NCBI RefSeq assembly: GCF_013385425.1
Contig: NZ_JACAQA010000001.1
Coordinates: 60,739-124,738 of the forward strand
Reading direction: 5' to 3'
Source of the DNA: Pseudomonas gingeri
Lineage (GTDB): Bacteria; Pseudomonadota; Gammaproteobacteria; Pseudomonadales; Pseudomonadaceae
Length of the DNA: 64,000 nt
The notes under the pieces were generated by a model. It saw only the letters and a program-made list of their open reading frames with translations, had not been told where the DNA came from and searched no databases. Position numbers and translations under genes: made by a program. Of the stretch, positions 47,289-56,188 are shown one piece after another. Positions within the stretch are counted from its first letter, which is position 1. Each line of letters opens with the position of its first letter.

Positions 47289-48143
47289 GTGATCGACCAT
47301 AGCGAAAACAACGCCACCGGTGAGCGCCCGCTCAGCACGGGGAGTTCCCGCCGCGATGTGCTCAAGTTCGGCGGCATCGTCACCCTCGGCTCCCTCCTGG
47401 GCGGCGGAGCCCTGCTTGGCCGTGCCGCTCCCGCTCTTGCGCAGGCCGGCAGCGGGGGAGAGCTGGCCCCGAACGAACCGCTGAATATTCTGATCGTGAA
47501 TTACGACGGCGGCACGCTGCTCGATTTCGCCGGCCCCAGCGAGATTTTTCACCGGCTACCCAATACCAAGGTTCGTTATGCGAGCCTCAATGGCGGCAAT
47601 GTGACCCTCGAATTCGGGGTCGTGTATGGCAACACTGAACGACTGGCCGACATTGAGAGGACCGATCTGCTCCTGGTCCCAGGCGGCTCTGATTTGTCGG
47701 CACCGATGCGGCCGGAGTACCAGGCACAGATCCTGCGCCTGGCTGAAAGCGCCAAGCATATTACGTCGGTCTGCAATGGATCGCTCGTGCTCGCCGCGAC
47801 GGGCATTCTCAAGGGCAAGCGCAGTGCCTGCCATTGGGCCTTCGTCAACAAGCTGACTGAATACGGAGCCATTGCTGTTCCTGATCGCTTCGTCGAGGAC
47901 GACAACGGCCGATTCATGAGCGGCGGCGGCGTGACGGCGGGCATCGACTTCGCGCTTCGTGTTGCCGCGAAGTTGCGTGGTCAACAGGCCGCCGAATTCA
48001 CGCAACTGGCGATCGAATATGACCCCGCTCCGCCGTTCCATTCCGGTCATCCCAGGGACGCTCGGCCAGAAGTCATCGCGATGGTCGACAAAGAACTGCC
48101 CGGTGCATCCAAGGGGCTCGCACGAATACCCGGCGTTCGCTGA
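47289..48143 (+). CDS. Tat-exported DJ-1/PfpI-family protein (isonitrile-hydratase-like)
   Basis: 284-aa protein. N-terminal Tat signal: SSRRDVLKFGGIV with the twin Arg, hydrophobic core and an AQA cleavage region at about residue 60. Mature GATase1-like domain with LLVPGGSDLSAP, the nucleophile-elbow Cys in ITSVCNGSLVL, and ACHWAF, as in InhA-type isonitrile hydratases and ThiJ proteins. Start is GTG at 47289 with AAAGGAG 10 bp upstream. Likely periplasmic. It is the middle gene of a three-gene run (SDR, this, SnoaL-like). Confidence 0.84.
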   Translation: MIDHSENNATGERPLSTGSSRRDVLKFGGIVTLGSLLGGGALLGRAAPALAQAGSGGELAPNEPLNILIVNYDGGTLLDFAGPSEIFHRLPNTKVRYASLNGGNVTLEFGVVYGNTERLADIERTDLLLVPGGSDLSAPMRPEYQAQILRLAESAKHITSVCNGSLVLAATGILKGKRSACHWAFVNKLTEYGAIAVPDRFVEDDNGRFMSGGGVTAGIDFALRVAAKLRGQQAAEFTQLAIEYDPAPPFHSGHPRDARPEVIAMVDKELPGASKGLARIPGVR

Positions 48144-48224
48144 AACGCTGGCAAGCAATATTGGCTGCATCTGCCCAGCCGGGTGCGGCCCTCTTCCATT
48201 CAAGCCAATATCGGAAATCATCAG

Positions 48225-48707
48225 ATGCGACAGATCCGTCTTTGCGCGGCTGCCCTTGCAGTCGGCTTCTCCTTTTTCGCCTTTATCCTGCCGGCCACTG
48301 CCGGTGAACCACAGCGTCCGCCCGAAGCGGCCATCAAGGCCGAGAACGCCCGATGGGCGCAGGCCTTCGCGCGAGGTGACTATGAGGCGATAGGTCGCCT
48401 CTATACGGAGGATGGCGCCCTCTTGCCGCCCGGGGGCGACCGAGTTATCGGCGCCCGCGCGATCACCGAATACTTCGCCAAGGGCTATGCCGGATCCCAG
48501 CCTGGCAGCGTATCTTTCAGCAATTACGAGTTCTACGGTGACGATCAGGCGGTTACCGAAGTTTCGGAGGCCGATGTCCGTGATCACAGTGGCGCGCTCA
48601 AGTTTCGCGGTAAACAGATCCTGGTCTTCCTGAAGCAGGGTGGCGTCTGGAAGCTGCACCGCGACATGTGGAGTGATTACGGCCCCCTGAAACCTGACGC
48701 GCGTTGA
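48225..48707 (+). CDS. SnoaL-like (DUF4440) secreted protein
   Basis: 160-aa protein with signal peptide (MRQIRLCAAALAVGFSFF..., cleaved near TAG). Mature part is an NTF2/SnoaL-like fold: AIKAENARWAQAFARGDYEA, LYTEDGALLPPGGDRVIGAR, FLKQGGVWKLHRDMW. Polyketide cyclase-type and DUF4440 proteins share this fold; activity unknown. It lies 81 bp after the DJ-1 gene, so likely same transcript. Confidence 0.82.
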   Translation: MRQIRLCAAALAVGFSFFAFILPATAGEPQRPPEAAIKAENARWAQAFARGDYEAIGRLYTEDGALLPPGGDRVIGARAITEYFAKGYAGSQPGSVSFSNYEFYGDDQAVTEVSEADVRDHSGALKFRGKQILVFLKQGGVWKLHRDMWSDYGPLKPDAR

Positions 48708-48776
48708 GCGCCCGGTTCTGACAACAGTGGTCCTGGTGGCCACTGACTAGGCTACGCGCGCGGATGGGGCGTCGAT

Positions 48777-49727
48777 CTATCCGCGCTCACCGCTCAATCG
48801 GCTCTCGCGACGGACCGATTGCGGCGGATGTCCGTGCAGTTTGACGAAGGCCCTGCGCATCCGTTCCGGATCGGTGAAGCCCACCGCCAGGGCAATCTGT
48901 TCGATCGGTTCGCTGCCATCGCGCAGGCGCAGGCACGCCGCTTCAACGCGCAAGCGCTCGACCGCCTTGGCCGGCGTTTCACCGGTTTCCCGGCGAAAGG
49001 CCCGTCCGAATTGTCGCAGGCTCAATCTGGCCGCATCGGCGAGCCGCTCGACAGGTAGCGCTTCAGCCAGATGTTCCCTGGCAAAATTCAGCGCAATGCG
49101 GATGCGATCCGACTCCGGCTCCATTTGTGACATGGCGGAGAATTGCGACTGGCCTCCCGGTCGACGATAGGGCACGACCAGCAGCCTGGCGGTGGCACGC
49201 GCCACTTCCGCGCCCATATCCTGTTCGATCATGGCAAGCGCCAGGTCGATGCCGGCGGCGATGCCCGCGGATGTCCAGATATGTCCGTCCGCTATATAAA
49301 TACTGTTCCCCCCGACCTTGATGCCAGGGAAGCGCGACTGCAATTGAGCGGCGTACAGCCAGTGCGTCGTGGCCCGGCGTCCGTCCAGCAGGCCGGTTTC
49401 CGCCAGCAGAAATGCCCCGGTACACACGCTTCCGACCCGCGAGGCCTTGGCCCCCAGTTTCTTGGCGGCGGCGATGTTTTCCGCTGTCCGCATCGGCTCG
49501 ATATCGCCACCAATGAACAGGATGGTGTCAAACCTGCGCCTGCCTGCCGGCTGGGTCTCGATCGGAAGGCCAGTATTGCCAGGCACTGACCCTCCCGCCT
49601 GCGAGATGACCTGGAGATCATAGGGGGTATGGCCGGCGGCGGTGACCACCTGATTGAACGCCGAAAGGGGGCCGGCAAGATCAAGAGCATCATGGCCATG
49701 GCAAACGAAGAATCCGACTCGATGCAT
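48777..49727 (-). CDS. GlxA-family AraC-type regulator with DJ-1 domain
   Basis: 316-aa regulator: N-terminal DJ-1/PfpI-like domain (HRVGFFVCHGHDALDLAGPL, GSVCTGAFLLAETGLLDG) and C-terminal AraC HTH pair (LADAARLSLRQFGRAFRR, IEQIALAVGFTDPERMRRAF). ATG at 49727 is used; a longer frame to 49787 exists. It converges on the SDR/DJ-1/SnoaL genes and is their most plausible regulator, a common arrangement. The inducer is unknown. Confidence 0.9.
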   Translation of the reverse strand: MHRVGFFVCHGHDALDLAGPLSAFNQVVTAAGHTPYDLQVISQAGGSVPGNTGLPIETQPAGRRRFDTILFIGGDIEPMRTAENIAAAKKLGAKASRVGSVCTGAFLLAETGLLDGRRATTHWLYAAQLQSRFPGIKVGGNSIYIADGHIWTSAGIAAGIDLALAMIEQDMGAEVARATARLLVVPYRRPGGQSQFSAMSQMEPESDRIRIALNFAREHLAEALPVERLADAARLSLRQFGRAFRRETGETPAKAVERLRVEAACLRLRDGSEPIEQIALAVGFTDPERMRRAFVKLHGHPPQSVRRESRLSGERG

Positions 49728-49894
49728 GATGAGGTCACTCAAAATCCGGGAGGGCGTATTTTGCGGGAAACCCTCGGATAGCGCCATGGCAGATCATTGC
49801 CTTCCACTGATGCAGAAGTCCTCGCGCTTGGCATGAGTGAGCACTGCCGCTGTTCGAGTGTGACGTTTCGTCGCTCCCATCGAGGCCGAGAATA

Positions 49895-49908
49895 TTGATC
49901 TGAGTCAA
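49895..49908 (+). promoter_or_regulatory. Anr/FNR-like box upstream of the cyd operon
   Basis: TTGATCTGAGTCAA matches the TTGAT-N4-ATCAA consensus at nine of ten positions. It lies 54 bp before the cydP start, consistent with oxygen-dependent activation of the bd oxidase. Confidence 0.75.
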
Positions 49909-49961
49909 GGTTAGCCGTCTTCGCCGTCGGGACAATTCCGCCATCCCTGCGAGTGCCCATC

Positions 49962-50159
49962 ATGCCAGGCCCCTTCGATTTTCTAAAAAAACCATTAATG
50001 AAGGAAATTGGCCTGATATTGCTTATCAAGCTCATCTTGTTGTTGGGGATCCGAAGCATCTGGTTCAGCGCTCCGGTCGAGGTCATGGATGACGGCGTCA
50101 AAGTAGGCCAGCACGTGCTTGGCCCCCCTCCTACACCTCCGGAGAAGCCCCCCCAATGA
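49962..50159 (+). CDS. cydP: putative small cytochrome bd subunit CydP
   Basis: 65-aa membrane protein with one hydrophobic helix ([24 protein letters not shown]) and a Pro-rich tail ending PPEKPPQ. Position just before cydA, with a 4-bp overlap with its start codon, and its layout agree with CydP, the small protein ahead of cydA in several proteobacteria. Start ATG 49962 or GTG 49953. It may help stability or assembly of the oxidase. Confidence 0.8.
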   Translation: MPGPFDFLKKPLMKEIGLILLIKLILLLGIRSIWFSAPVEVMDDGVKVGQHVLGPPPTPPEKPPQ

Positions 50160-51742
50160 TCTCGGAATCAGTCGTCGACTTATCTCGACTGCAATTCGCT
50201 ATGACGGCGCTGTATCACTTTCTGTTCGTCCCTCTGACCTTGGGTTTGACCTTCCTCCTGGCCATCATGGAGTCGGTCTATGTGATGACCGGCAAGCAGG
50301 TCTACAAGGACATGACCCGGTTCTGGGGCAAGCTGTTCGGCATCAACTTCGCCCTGGGTGTCACCACCGGCCTGACCATGGAGTTTCAGTTCGGCACCAA
50401 TTGGGCGTACTACAGCCATTACGTCGGCGACATTTTCGGTGCTCCGTTGGCGATTGAAGGCTTGATGGCGTTCTTCCTGGAATCGACCTTTATCGGCCTG
50501 TTCTTTTTTGGCTGGGATCGCCTGAGCAAAGTCCAGCATCTGGGGGTCACCTGGCTGGTCGCGATCGGCTCGAACATGTCGGCATTGTGGATCTTGATCG
50601 CCAACGGCTGGATGCAAAATCCAATCGGGGCAGAGTTCAACTTCACCACTATGCGGATGGAACTGACCAGTTTCAGCGCCTTGCTGTTCAACCCCGTGGC
50701 ACAGGTCAAGTTCGTCCACACCGTTGCGTCCGGCTACGTTACCGGCGCGATTTTTGTCCTGGCCATTTCTAGCTGGTACCTGCTCAAGGGCCGCGATATC
50801 GGGTTCGCGCGGCGCTCCTTTGCCATCGCGTCGGCCTTCGGCATGGCATCGATTCTTTCGGTCATCATTCTGGGCGACGAGTCTGGGTATGAAATCGGCG
50901 ATGTTCAAAAAACCAAGCTCGCGGCGATCGAGGCCGAGTGGGATACCGAGGCCGCACCTGCAGCCTTTACGCTGTTCGGGCTGCCGAATCAGGCCGAACA
51001 ACGTACCGATTACGCGGTGAAGATTCCTTATGTCATGGGGATTATTGCCACGCGATCGCTAGACACACAGGTGACAGGCATCAAGGACCTGGTTGCCCAG
51101 CATCAGGTACGGATCCGCAATGGCATGGTTGCCTATGACCTGCTTCGGCAGCTGCGCGCAGGGGATAAAAGCGAACAGACAGTCTCGGCCTTCAACGCCG
51201 TGAAAAAAGATCTGGGCTACGGTTTACTGCTCAAGAAATACACGGACAAAGTGGTCGATGCCAGCGACCAACAAGTCAAACAGGCTGCGCTGGACTCCAT
51301 CCCCGGCGTATCTTCGATTTTCTGGACCTTTCGCCTGATGGTACTCAGCGGCTTCCTGATGCTGGCCTTGTTCGTCTGTGCGTTCTGGGCGTCTACCCGC
51401 AAGAATGAAATGAGCAAACCCTGGTTGCTCAAGTGGGCGCTGTTCAGCCTGCCGCTGCCGTGGGTCGCCACGCAAACCGGCTGGTTTGTCGCGGAGCATG
51501 GTCGTCAGCCCTGGTCTGTCGGCGAAATACTCCCGACCCATCTGTCCGCTTCAAGCATTTCGACCGGTGATGTCTGGGGTTCTCTGCTGGCGCTGGTCGC
51601 GTTTTACAGCGTGCTGCTGGTGATCGAGATGTACCTGATGATCAAGTTCGCCCGACTGGGTCCGAGCAGCCTGCATACCGGTCGTTATCACCTGGAACGC
51701 GAGGCATCACTCGCCCACGCCACACAGCCGGCCCTGGTCTGA
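50156..51742 (+). CDS. cydA: cytochrome bd ubiquinol oxidase subunit I
   Basis: 528-aa inner-membrane subunit with nine or so helices; it binds the hemes and quinol and reduces O2 to water. Heme-ligand His is in [10 protein letters not shown] (about residue 21), [13 protein letters not shown] is conserved, and the Q-loop region between about residues 250 and 390 is long, as in E. coli CydA rather than the short form. ATG overlaps the cydP stop. High-affinity oxidase for low oxygen. Confidence 0.97.
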   Translation: MISESVVDLSRLQFAMTALYHFLFVPLTLGLTFLLAIMESVYVMTGKQVYKDMTRFWGKLFGINFALGVTTGLTMEFQFGTNWAYYSHYVGDIFGAPLAIEGLMAFFLESTFIGLFFFGWDRLSKVQHLGVTWLVAIGSNMSALWILIANGWMQNPIGAEFNFTTMRMELTSFSALLFNPVAQVKFVHTVASGYVTGAIFVLAISSWYLLKGRDIGFARRSFAIASAFGMASILSVIILGDESGYEIGDVQKTKLAAIEAEWDTEAAPAAFTLFGLPNQAEQRTDYAVKIPYVMGIIATRSLDTQVTGIKDLVAQHQVRIRNGMVAYDLLRQLRAGDKSEQTVSAFNAVKKDLGYGLLLKKYTDKVVDASDQQVKQAALDSIPGVSSIFWTFRLMVLSGFLMLALFVCAFWASTRKNEMSKPWLLKWALFSLPLPWVATQTGWFVAEHGRQPWSVGEILPTHLSASSISTGDVWGSLLALVAFYSVLLVIEMYLMIKFARLGPSSLHTGRYHLEREASLAHATQPALV

Positions 51743-51750
51743 GGAGCACA

Positions 51751-52896
51751 ATGATGTTCGACTATGAAAGCCTCAAACTGATCTGGTGGGTACTGGTTGG
51801 CGTCTTGCTGATCGGCTTCGCCCTGACCGATGGTTTCGACCTCGGCGCCGCCGCGCTGATGCCCTTCGTCGGCCGCAACGATAACGAACGACGGGTGGTG
51901 ATCAACACCATCGCGCCGCATTGGGATGGCAATCAGGTTTGGCTGATTACCGCCGGCGGTGCCTTGTTCGCCGCTTGGCCATTGGTCTATGCCGCTGCGT
52001 TTTCGGGCTTCTACTGGGCCCTGCTGCTGGTGCTGTTTGCCTTGTTTGTTCGCCCGGTAGGCTTCGATTATCGGAGCAAACTGAGCAACACCCGCTGGCG
52101 GCAAAGCTGGGACTGGGGCCTGTTTGTTGGCGGTGTGGTGCCTTCGCTGGTATTCGGCGTGGCGTTCGGTAACCTGCTCCTGGGCGTGCCCTTCCAGTTT
52201 GATGACACGCTGCGCTCCAGCTACCACGGTAGTTTCTGGCAGCTGCTCAGCCCATTCGGACTGCTCGCCGGCGTCGTCAGCTTGAGCATGCTCTGCCTGC
52301 ACGGCGGCACGTGGTTGATGATGCGTACGGAGGGAGATATTGCCCGGCGTTCACGCCGCGCTGCTCAACTGTTCGCGGCGGTTTATCTGCTGGCCTTCAT
52401 CGGTGCCGGTCTCTGGCTCTTGCTGGGCAGCATCGAAGGGCAAACCATCACCTCCGCCTTTGAGCCCGGCATGGCCCTGAATCCGTTGAGCAAGACCGTC
52501 GCCGCGAGCAACCTGGGCTGGATGGCGAACTACGGGAAATACCCGCTGACCGTCATCGCACCGGTAGTGGGAATAGTCGGGGCGTTGTTGGCCCTGCTTT
52601 CGGCCAGCGGCGGTCACAGTCGCTGCGCGTTCCTGGGCAGCAGCCTGGCCATCGTTGGCACCCTCTGCACCGCTGGTTTTTCCCTGTTCCCCTTTGTCAT
52701 GCCGTCGAGTATCGACCCGGCCTCCAGCCTGACCGTATGGGATGCGGTTTCCAGCCGTATGACACTCAATATCATGCTGGTTGCCGCAACGATTTTCGTG
52801 CCACTGATCCTCTGCTACACCCTTTGGTGCTACGCCAAAATGTGGGGCAAAGTGACCACCAAGCACATCGACGCCAACCCCCACGGCCTTTACTGA
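51751..52896 (+). CDS. cydB: cytochrome bd ubiquinol oxidase subunit II
   Basis: 381-aa membrane subunit, eight or nine helices, with the family start DGFDLGAAALMPFVGRN and APHWDGNQVWLI. Length is standard. GGAG lies 6-8 bp before the ATG, 8 bp after cydA. Confidence 0.97.
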   Translation: MMFDYESLKLIWWVLVGVLLIGFALTDGFDLGAAALMPFVGRNDNERRVVINTIAPHWDGNQVWLITAGGALFAAWPLVYAAAFSGFYWALLLVLFALFVRPVGFDYRSKLSNTRWRQSWDWGLFVGGVVPSLVFGVAFGNLLLGVPFQFDDTLRSSYHGSFWQLLSPFGLLAGVVSLSMLCLHGGTWLMMRTEGDIARRSRRAAQLFAAVYLLAFIGAGLWLLLGSIEGQTITSAFEPGMALNPLSKTVAASNLGWMANYGKYPLTVIAPVVGIVGALLALLSASGGHSRCAFLGSSLAIVGTLCTAGFSLFPFVMPSSIDPASSLTVWDAVSSRMTLNIMLVAATIFVPLILCYTLWCYAKMWGKVTTKHIDANPHGLY

Positions 52897-52908
52897 GGAG
52901 CGCACACT

Positions 52909-53025
52909 ATGTGGTATTTTGCCTGGATCCTCGGCGTCTTATTGGCCTGTAGCTTCGGCATCATCAACGTCATGTGGCTCGAAGCCACCGACACGCTGGA
53001 TAAGGAGTCCGCGGGTGACCGCTGA
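52909..53025 (+). CDS. cydX: cytochrome bd small subunit CydX
   Basis: 38-aa single-helix protein: MWYFAWILGVLLACSFGIIN, then MWLEATDTLDKES, which is the CydX signature (MWYFxWILG). It stabilises the heme site. GAGG lies about 10 bp before the ATG; 12 bp after cydB. Too short for routine ORF calling. Confidence 0.95.
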   Translation: MWYFAWILGVLLACSFGIINVMWLEATDTLDKESAGDR

Positions 53026-53302
53026 AGCCACACCGCGGTTGCGACGAGCCAGCAGCAGGGTCTTGTCCCTACTGCTGGCCGTTCCATTGAGCCTGATTCT
53101 ACTGATCCACCCCATCACCATCCTCAACGCCCAAGGTCACTACAACCACAACCTGCTGATGCTGGTCATGTGGGGCGTGGCCGCCGGGTATGTGCACGGC
53201 GTGGGCTTCGACCCGCGTGCGCGAGTGTGGCAAGTGCTGTTTCATCCGCTCGTGGCCTGGGGGCTGATGACCTTGGGCTATGCGGTGATGTGGGTGCATT
53301 AG
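53015..53302 (+). CDS. cyd operon YbgE-family protein
   Basis: 95-aa membrane protein with about three helices (LSLLLAVPLSLILLI; HNLLMLVMWGVAAGYVHGVG; LVAWGLMTLGYAVMWVH). Conserved GFDPR matches YbgE, encoded after cydX. GTG start at 53015 overlaps cydX by 11 bp. Its role in the oxidase is not settled. Confidence 0.85.
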   Translation: MTAEATPRLRRASSRVLSLLLAVPLSLILLIHPITILNAQGHYNHNLLMLVMWGVAAGYVHGVGFDPRARVWQVLFHPLVAWGLMTLGYAVMWVH

Positions 53303-53432
53303 GGACACTTAGATGGGCGCCGCCTTTTCCAGCCACCTTTTCCGCAGAACGAGGACCTGCTGGCCGTCCTCACGGGCTGATCCGCCGGGACACGGCGGGT
53401 GACCATCGTCAACCTGGCCATGGCCGCTGCTG

Positions 53433-53467
53433 ATGCCCGGGGACCGTCGGTGGCCCCGGGCATTTTT
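53433..53467 (+). terminator. Rho-independent terminator of the cyd operon
   Basis: Stem ATGCCCGGGG (53433-53442) / CCCCGGGCAT (53454-53463) plus TTTT, with an 11-nt loop. It lies 130 bp after the YbgE stop. Confidence 0.88.
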
Positions 53468-54475
53468 GCTCGATACCGTGGAGCGCTTCCGGCTGGACAG
53501 GGAGATCAGGCGCTTCATCGAGCATCCCGAAGACGAGACGCCGGCAAAAGACGCCGATGTGCAACGCTATCTGCAACAAGTGGGACTGCAACTGATCTGG
53601 CCCACTTCACGGGTATTGCAGTTGTTCGAAGCGGGAGCCGCCAACCGGGTCGAGTACCCGCAAGACAGCGCCGAGGACTTGCCGCGAATCTCGGTGAGCG
53701 AGGCTCAATTGATGGCCGGCGATCTGTGGATCAGTGTGCTGAATCATCTGGACGACGAGCAGATCAGGGAGTGGCTGGGGGACGACTACGCCTCGGCCGC
53801 AGACCGCCTGTTGGCGTTGAGGCGCAAAGCCGGCGAAGCCCTTGCCCGGCGCAGGAACGAAGTGTTCGACATCTGTTATCAGTTTCGGCAGCAGTCGGGC
53901 GATCCCCGGGTGCGGCAGGTCAGAAGGTTCTTTGCCGATCTGCCGACCTCCATGGTACGAGAGCTGATCGCCCGGGCTGACGAGGACGAGCTTCGTCAGT
54001 TGTCCACGGCGCAGGTGGCACCCCCGCGGATGCTCCGGGATGCGCTGTGGTATCGCCAGCAGTTGCGCTTGAACCGCGCGTACGAGGGGCTCTACCTGGC
54101 GTCGGCGGCCGGAGAGGACAGCGATGTGCTGGTGCTGCACACCCTGGAAACCTTGCCTTGCTGGCCCGGCTGCATGCGCATCGAGGTGCGCCAGGCCAGC
54201 CCCGCGGGGGCCTTGCTGGACAGCATCGGGCTTGAGCAGGCCGAGTTGCAGCGGGTGCTGGTACGGGCGGATGGGCGCTATCGGGTCTACAACGGCCTGG
54301 GCCAATCATTGGGTGAGGCAGTGGACATGGTCACGGCCTTGCGGGCGGCCCTGCCCAAGTCGGTGCGCAGGACACTGGGCATGCCGCTTGAAGCCGATGC
54401 CAGTGTATTGAGGGCCCTGCTGGTCGATCACACGCCGTTGCCACGCGTGCAATTGCTCGCGGCGTTGGGAATGAC
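53458..54475 (+). pseudogene. internal fragment of a NEL/DUF6543-type large toxin-like gene
   Basis: About 340 residues: RAFLLDTVERFRLDREIRRF, then ARRRNEVFDICYQFRQQSGD, LRLNRAYEGLYLASAAGED and LRALLVDHTPLPRVQLLAAL. This matches the middle of large Pseudomonas proteins with a dermonecrotic-toxin-like N-terminal region and an IpaH-type (NEL) ubiquitin-ligase C-terminus. Neither end is present. The only ATG (53433) lies in the cyd terminator stem, so no real start exists. At about 54475-54490 it changes abruptly into a GH8 fragment on the other strand. Confidence 0.7.
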
Positions 54476-54487
54476 TGCCGTATCGCC

Positions 54488-54685
54488 GCCGGTGGCGGCC
54501 ATGGCAGGGTCGTCGCTGCCTTCGTCGGCCAGGGGCTTGCCGTCGAGCAGGTAGCCGTTGTGAAGGGCCTTCGGGCGGTTGGCGGTGGTGTTCCGGGCCC
54601 AGCGGTTGAACGGTACGAGCGTGCGGAAGGCCTGTTGATCGCCGTACAGCAGGTAGCCCAGGCCGACTCGCCAGGGATGTTGCAT
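54488..54685 (-). pseudogene. fragment of a GH8-family glycosidase gene
   Basis: About 66 residues: WRVGLGYLLYGDQQAFRTLV, PFNRWARNTTANRPKALHNG, YLLDGKPLADEGSDDPAMAA. The WR...YLL.GD and GY.LDG.PL patterns are those of family-8 glycosidases (endoglucanase, chitosanase, BcsZ). N- and C-terminal parts are missing. Upstream on the minus strand the inverted repeat 54689-54714 begins. Confidence 0.55.
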
Positions 54686-54688
54686 TAC

Positions 54689-54714
54689 GTCGGTAGTTAT
54701 AAATATCTACCGAC
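54689..54714. repeat. inverted repeat GTCGGTAG-N10-CTACCGAC
   Basis: 8-bp perfect arms around an AT-rich TTATAAATAT centre. It looks like an operator or a recombination site. The nearby 54715-54948 stretch holds no recognisable gene. Confidence 0.7.
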
Positions 54715-54948
54715 AAAACACAACGGCATCGTTATGCGCGAGCGAATGGTCCAGAGTTACCACGAAGGATAGCTTTAACCCGAGCCGCCATCTCAAGAGC
54801 CAGGGGAGTAGCGACAGATCCCATTGATCAAGCAACCAGCGCTGGATGACTAGCGCTCCACGCGGCGCGCGCAGTTGTCTCCCTGTACCTGGGGCGAAAA
54901 TGTGCAAAACGCCGCATTGTGCTGGCGCAAAGGCGTGGTTGTCCGGGC

Positions 54949-55990
54949 TCAGTCGTCTGAGGAGCGTTGTTCAGCCTTTAGTGCTCGGCCGGCTGCGGTC
55001 AGGCGATAGCGTTGCTTGCTGCTGTTGGGCTTGTCTGGAATGGTCATCTCGACCACACCAAGCGCCAGCAGTGGGGCCAAAACCTGTTCGCGGAACTTGC
55101 TGCGGTTGCTGCGCCCGACGAAGGTCATCAGCTCTGGTGCAGTGTGATCGCCTGTCATCCTGCACAGCAGCGTTACCTGCTCTTGCTGCAAAGGCAGGCG
55201 AGTTTCGGCCTGTTTTCCTTCGACAGCGGACTCAGTCCCTACTTGGTCCCGACTTAGTCCCTACTTGGTCCCCACTTGGGCCCGAAAGAGGCCCTTTTTC
55301 AACGGCGCGCTGAATCACCACCTTGAACTGATTACTCTGCCGGTCGTCCTCCAGCCGGATCATCGGCCAAGCATCGATAGCGCGCGGGATGCCTGTGCCC
55401 AAACCGCGATAGGGGAGAATGTGCACAGCATGGGAGGTAAGCGTCGGGTTACGACGGTTGGACAGGCCGAATCGAATTTTCTCGGTATCGAGCACGTCAG
55501 GCAGGTGCCCGGGGCTGATCAGTTCGATGCGATCGGCGAAGATCATGATCCGGATGGAGGCGCTGACAAAGTAGTCGCAGTGGATCAGGGCATTGACCAG
55601 CAGTTCTTCGAACACCTCCTCCGGCACTTCCAGTTGGCCGAGGGTATTGAAGCCCTGCTGGCGCTGCACGTGGCGTAGGTTGCGCTTTATGAAGGAAAGG
55701 CTGCGTCGGTACTGCTCCTGCAGATTGCCGTCGATATCTTCGCTGTCTAGATAGTGGCGGTCATGCAGCACCGTGCCCGGAAACGCCACGGCCTTGATAT
55801 CGAACGCCGGGCACAGACGTTGTGGCGCCTGGCCGAAGAGCAGCAAACCGGCCAAATTGGGTATGCCGCCATTGGCGAGCCCAAGATTTTCCAGGATGCG
55901 GGTGGTTTCCAAACCTGTCTGTTCTGGGCTTTGTCGAAAGCGTCTTTGGAAGTACTCGCCAAGCGCCTTGGCGTCGATATCGCCAGCAAG
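54949..55990 (-). pseudogene. 5'-truncated, frameshifted ATP-binding (AlbA_2/HATPase_c_4-type) regulator
   Basis: Upstream frame (to about 55990) reads ALGEYFQRRFRQSPEQTGLE, NLAGLLLFGQAPQRLCPAF, EEVFEELLVNALIHCDYF and YRGLGTGIPRAIDA, the RecG-like/divergent HATPase part of such regulators; the frame stops at 55232. A second frame 55191-54949 carries the C-terminal wHTH-like part (LMTFVGRSNRSKFREQVLAP, SSKQRYRLTAAGRALK). The break is at an 11-bp tandem repeat (55230-55284). The N-terminal AlbA_2 domain is missing; REP DNA at 55983-56006 replaces it. A TTG at 55912 could serve as a start for a shorter product. Confidence 0.7.
55230..55284. repeat. 11-bp tandem repeat, 5 units, inside the ATP-binding gene
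   Basis: Units on the plus strand: ACTCAGTCCCT, ACTTGGTCCCG, ACTTAGTCCCT, ACTTGGTCCCC, ACTTGGGCCCG at 55230, 55241, 55252, 55263 and 55274. Because 11 is not a multiple of three, three units encode 11 residues (GDQVGTKSGPS type) and each gain or loss shifts the frame. By my arithmetic one extra unit would join the two frames of the gene. Confidence 0.9.
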
Positions 55991-56006
55991 CTGGCTCCTA
56001 CAGGTG
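55983..56006. repeat. single REP sequence at the truncation point
   Basis: CCAGCAAGCTGGCTCCTACAGG, the REP class with the inverse orientation, exactly where the ATP-binding gene loses its 5' end. Confidence 0.75.
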
Positions 56007-56057
56007 GGGCTAGTGGCGGCAGGGTTGGCCCGAAAAGTCAGGAGCCCAGATGCAACA

Positions 56058-56083
56058 AAGCCCGTACAAGGCGGGCTTCGTTT
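56058..56083 (+). terminator. terminator-like hairpin upstream of the hsd operon
   Basis: AAGCCCG (56058-56064) / CGGGCTT (56072-56078) stem followed by CGTTTT. It may shield the hsd operon from upstream transcription. Confidence 0.6.
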
Positions 56084-56167
56084 TGCTTCGTTTGGCGGGC
56101 CGGGGTAATTTGAGCAGGATTGTTAAATTGTTGATTTTGATAGGTAATTTTCTTTTTGAGATTCGTG

Positions 56168-56188
56168 TGGAATACCTTTTGGAATACC
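56168..56188. repeat. short direct repeat TGGAATACC x2
   Basis: TGGAATACC at 56168-56176 and 56180-56188. The 56010-56402 gap is AT-richer than its surroundings and holds no gene; the repeat may be an island-border remnant or chance. Confidence 0.35.

Noticed and set aside
53433..54554. Complete 373-aa protein
   Set aside because: Start codon lies in a terminator stem, both ends lack homology and the last codons are antisense to a GH8 fragment; treated as a gene fragment.
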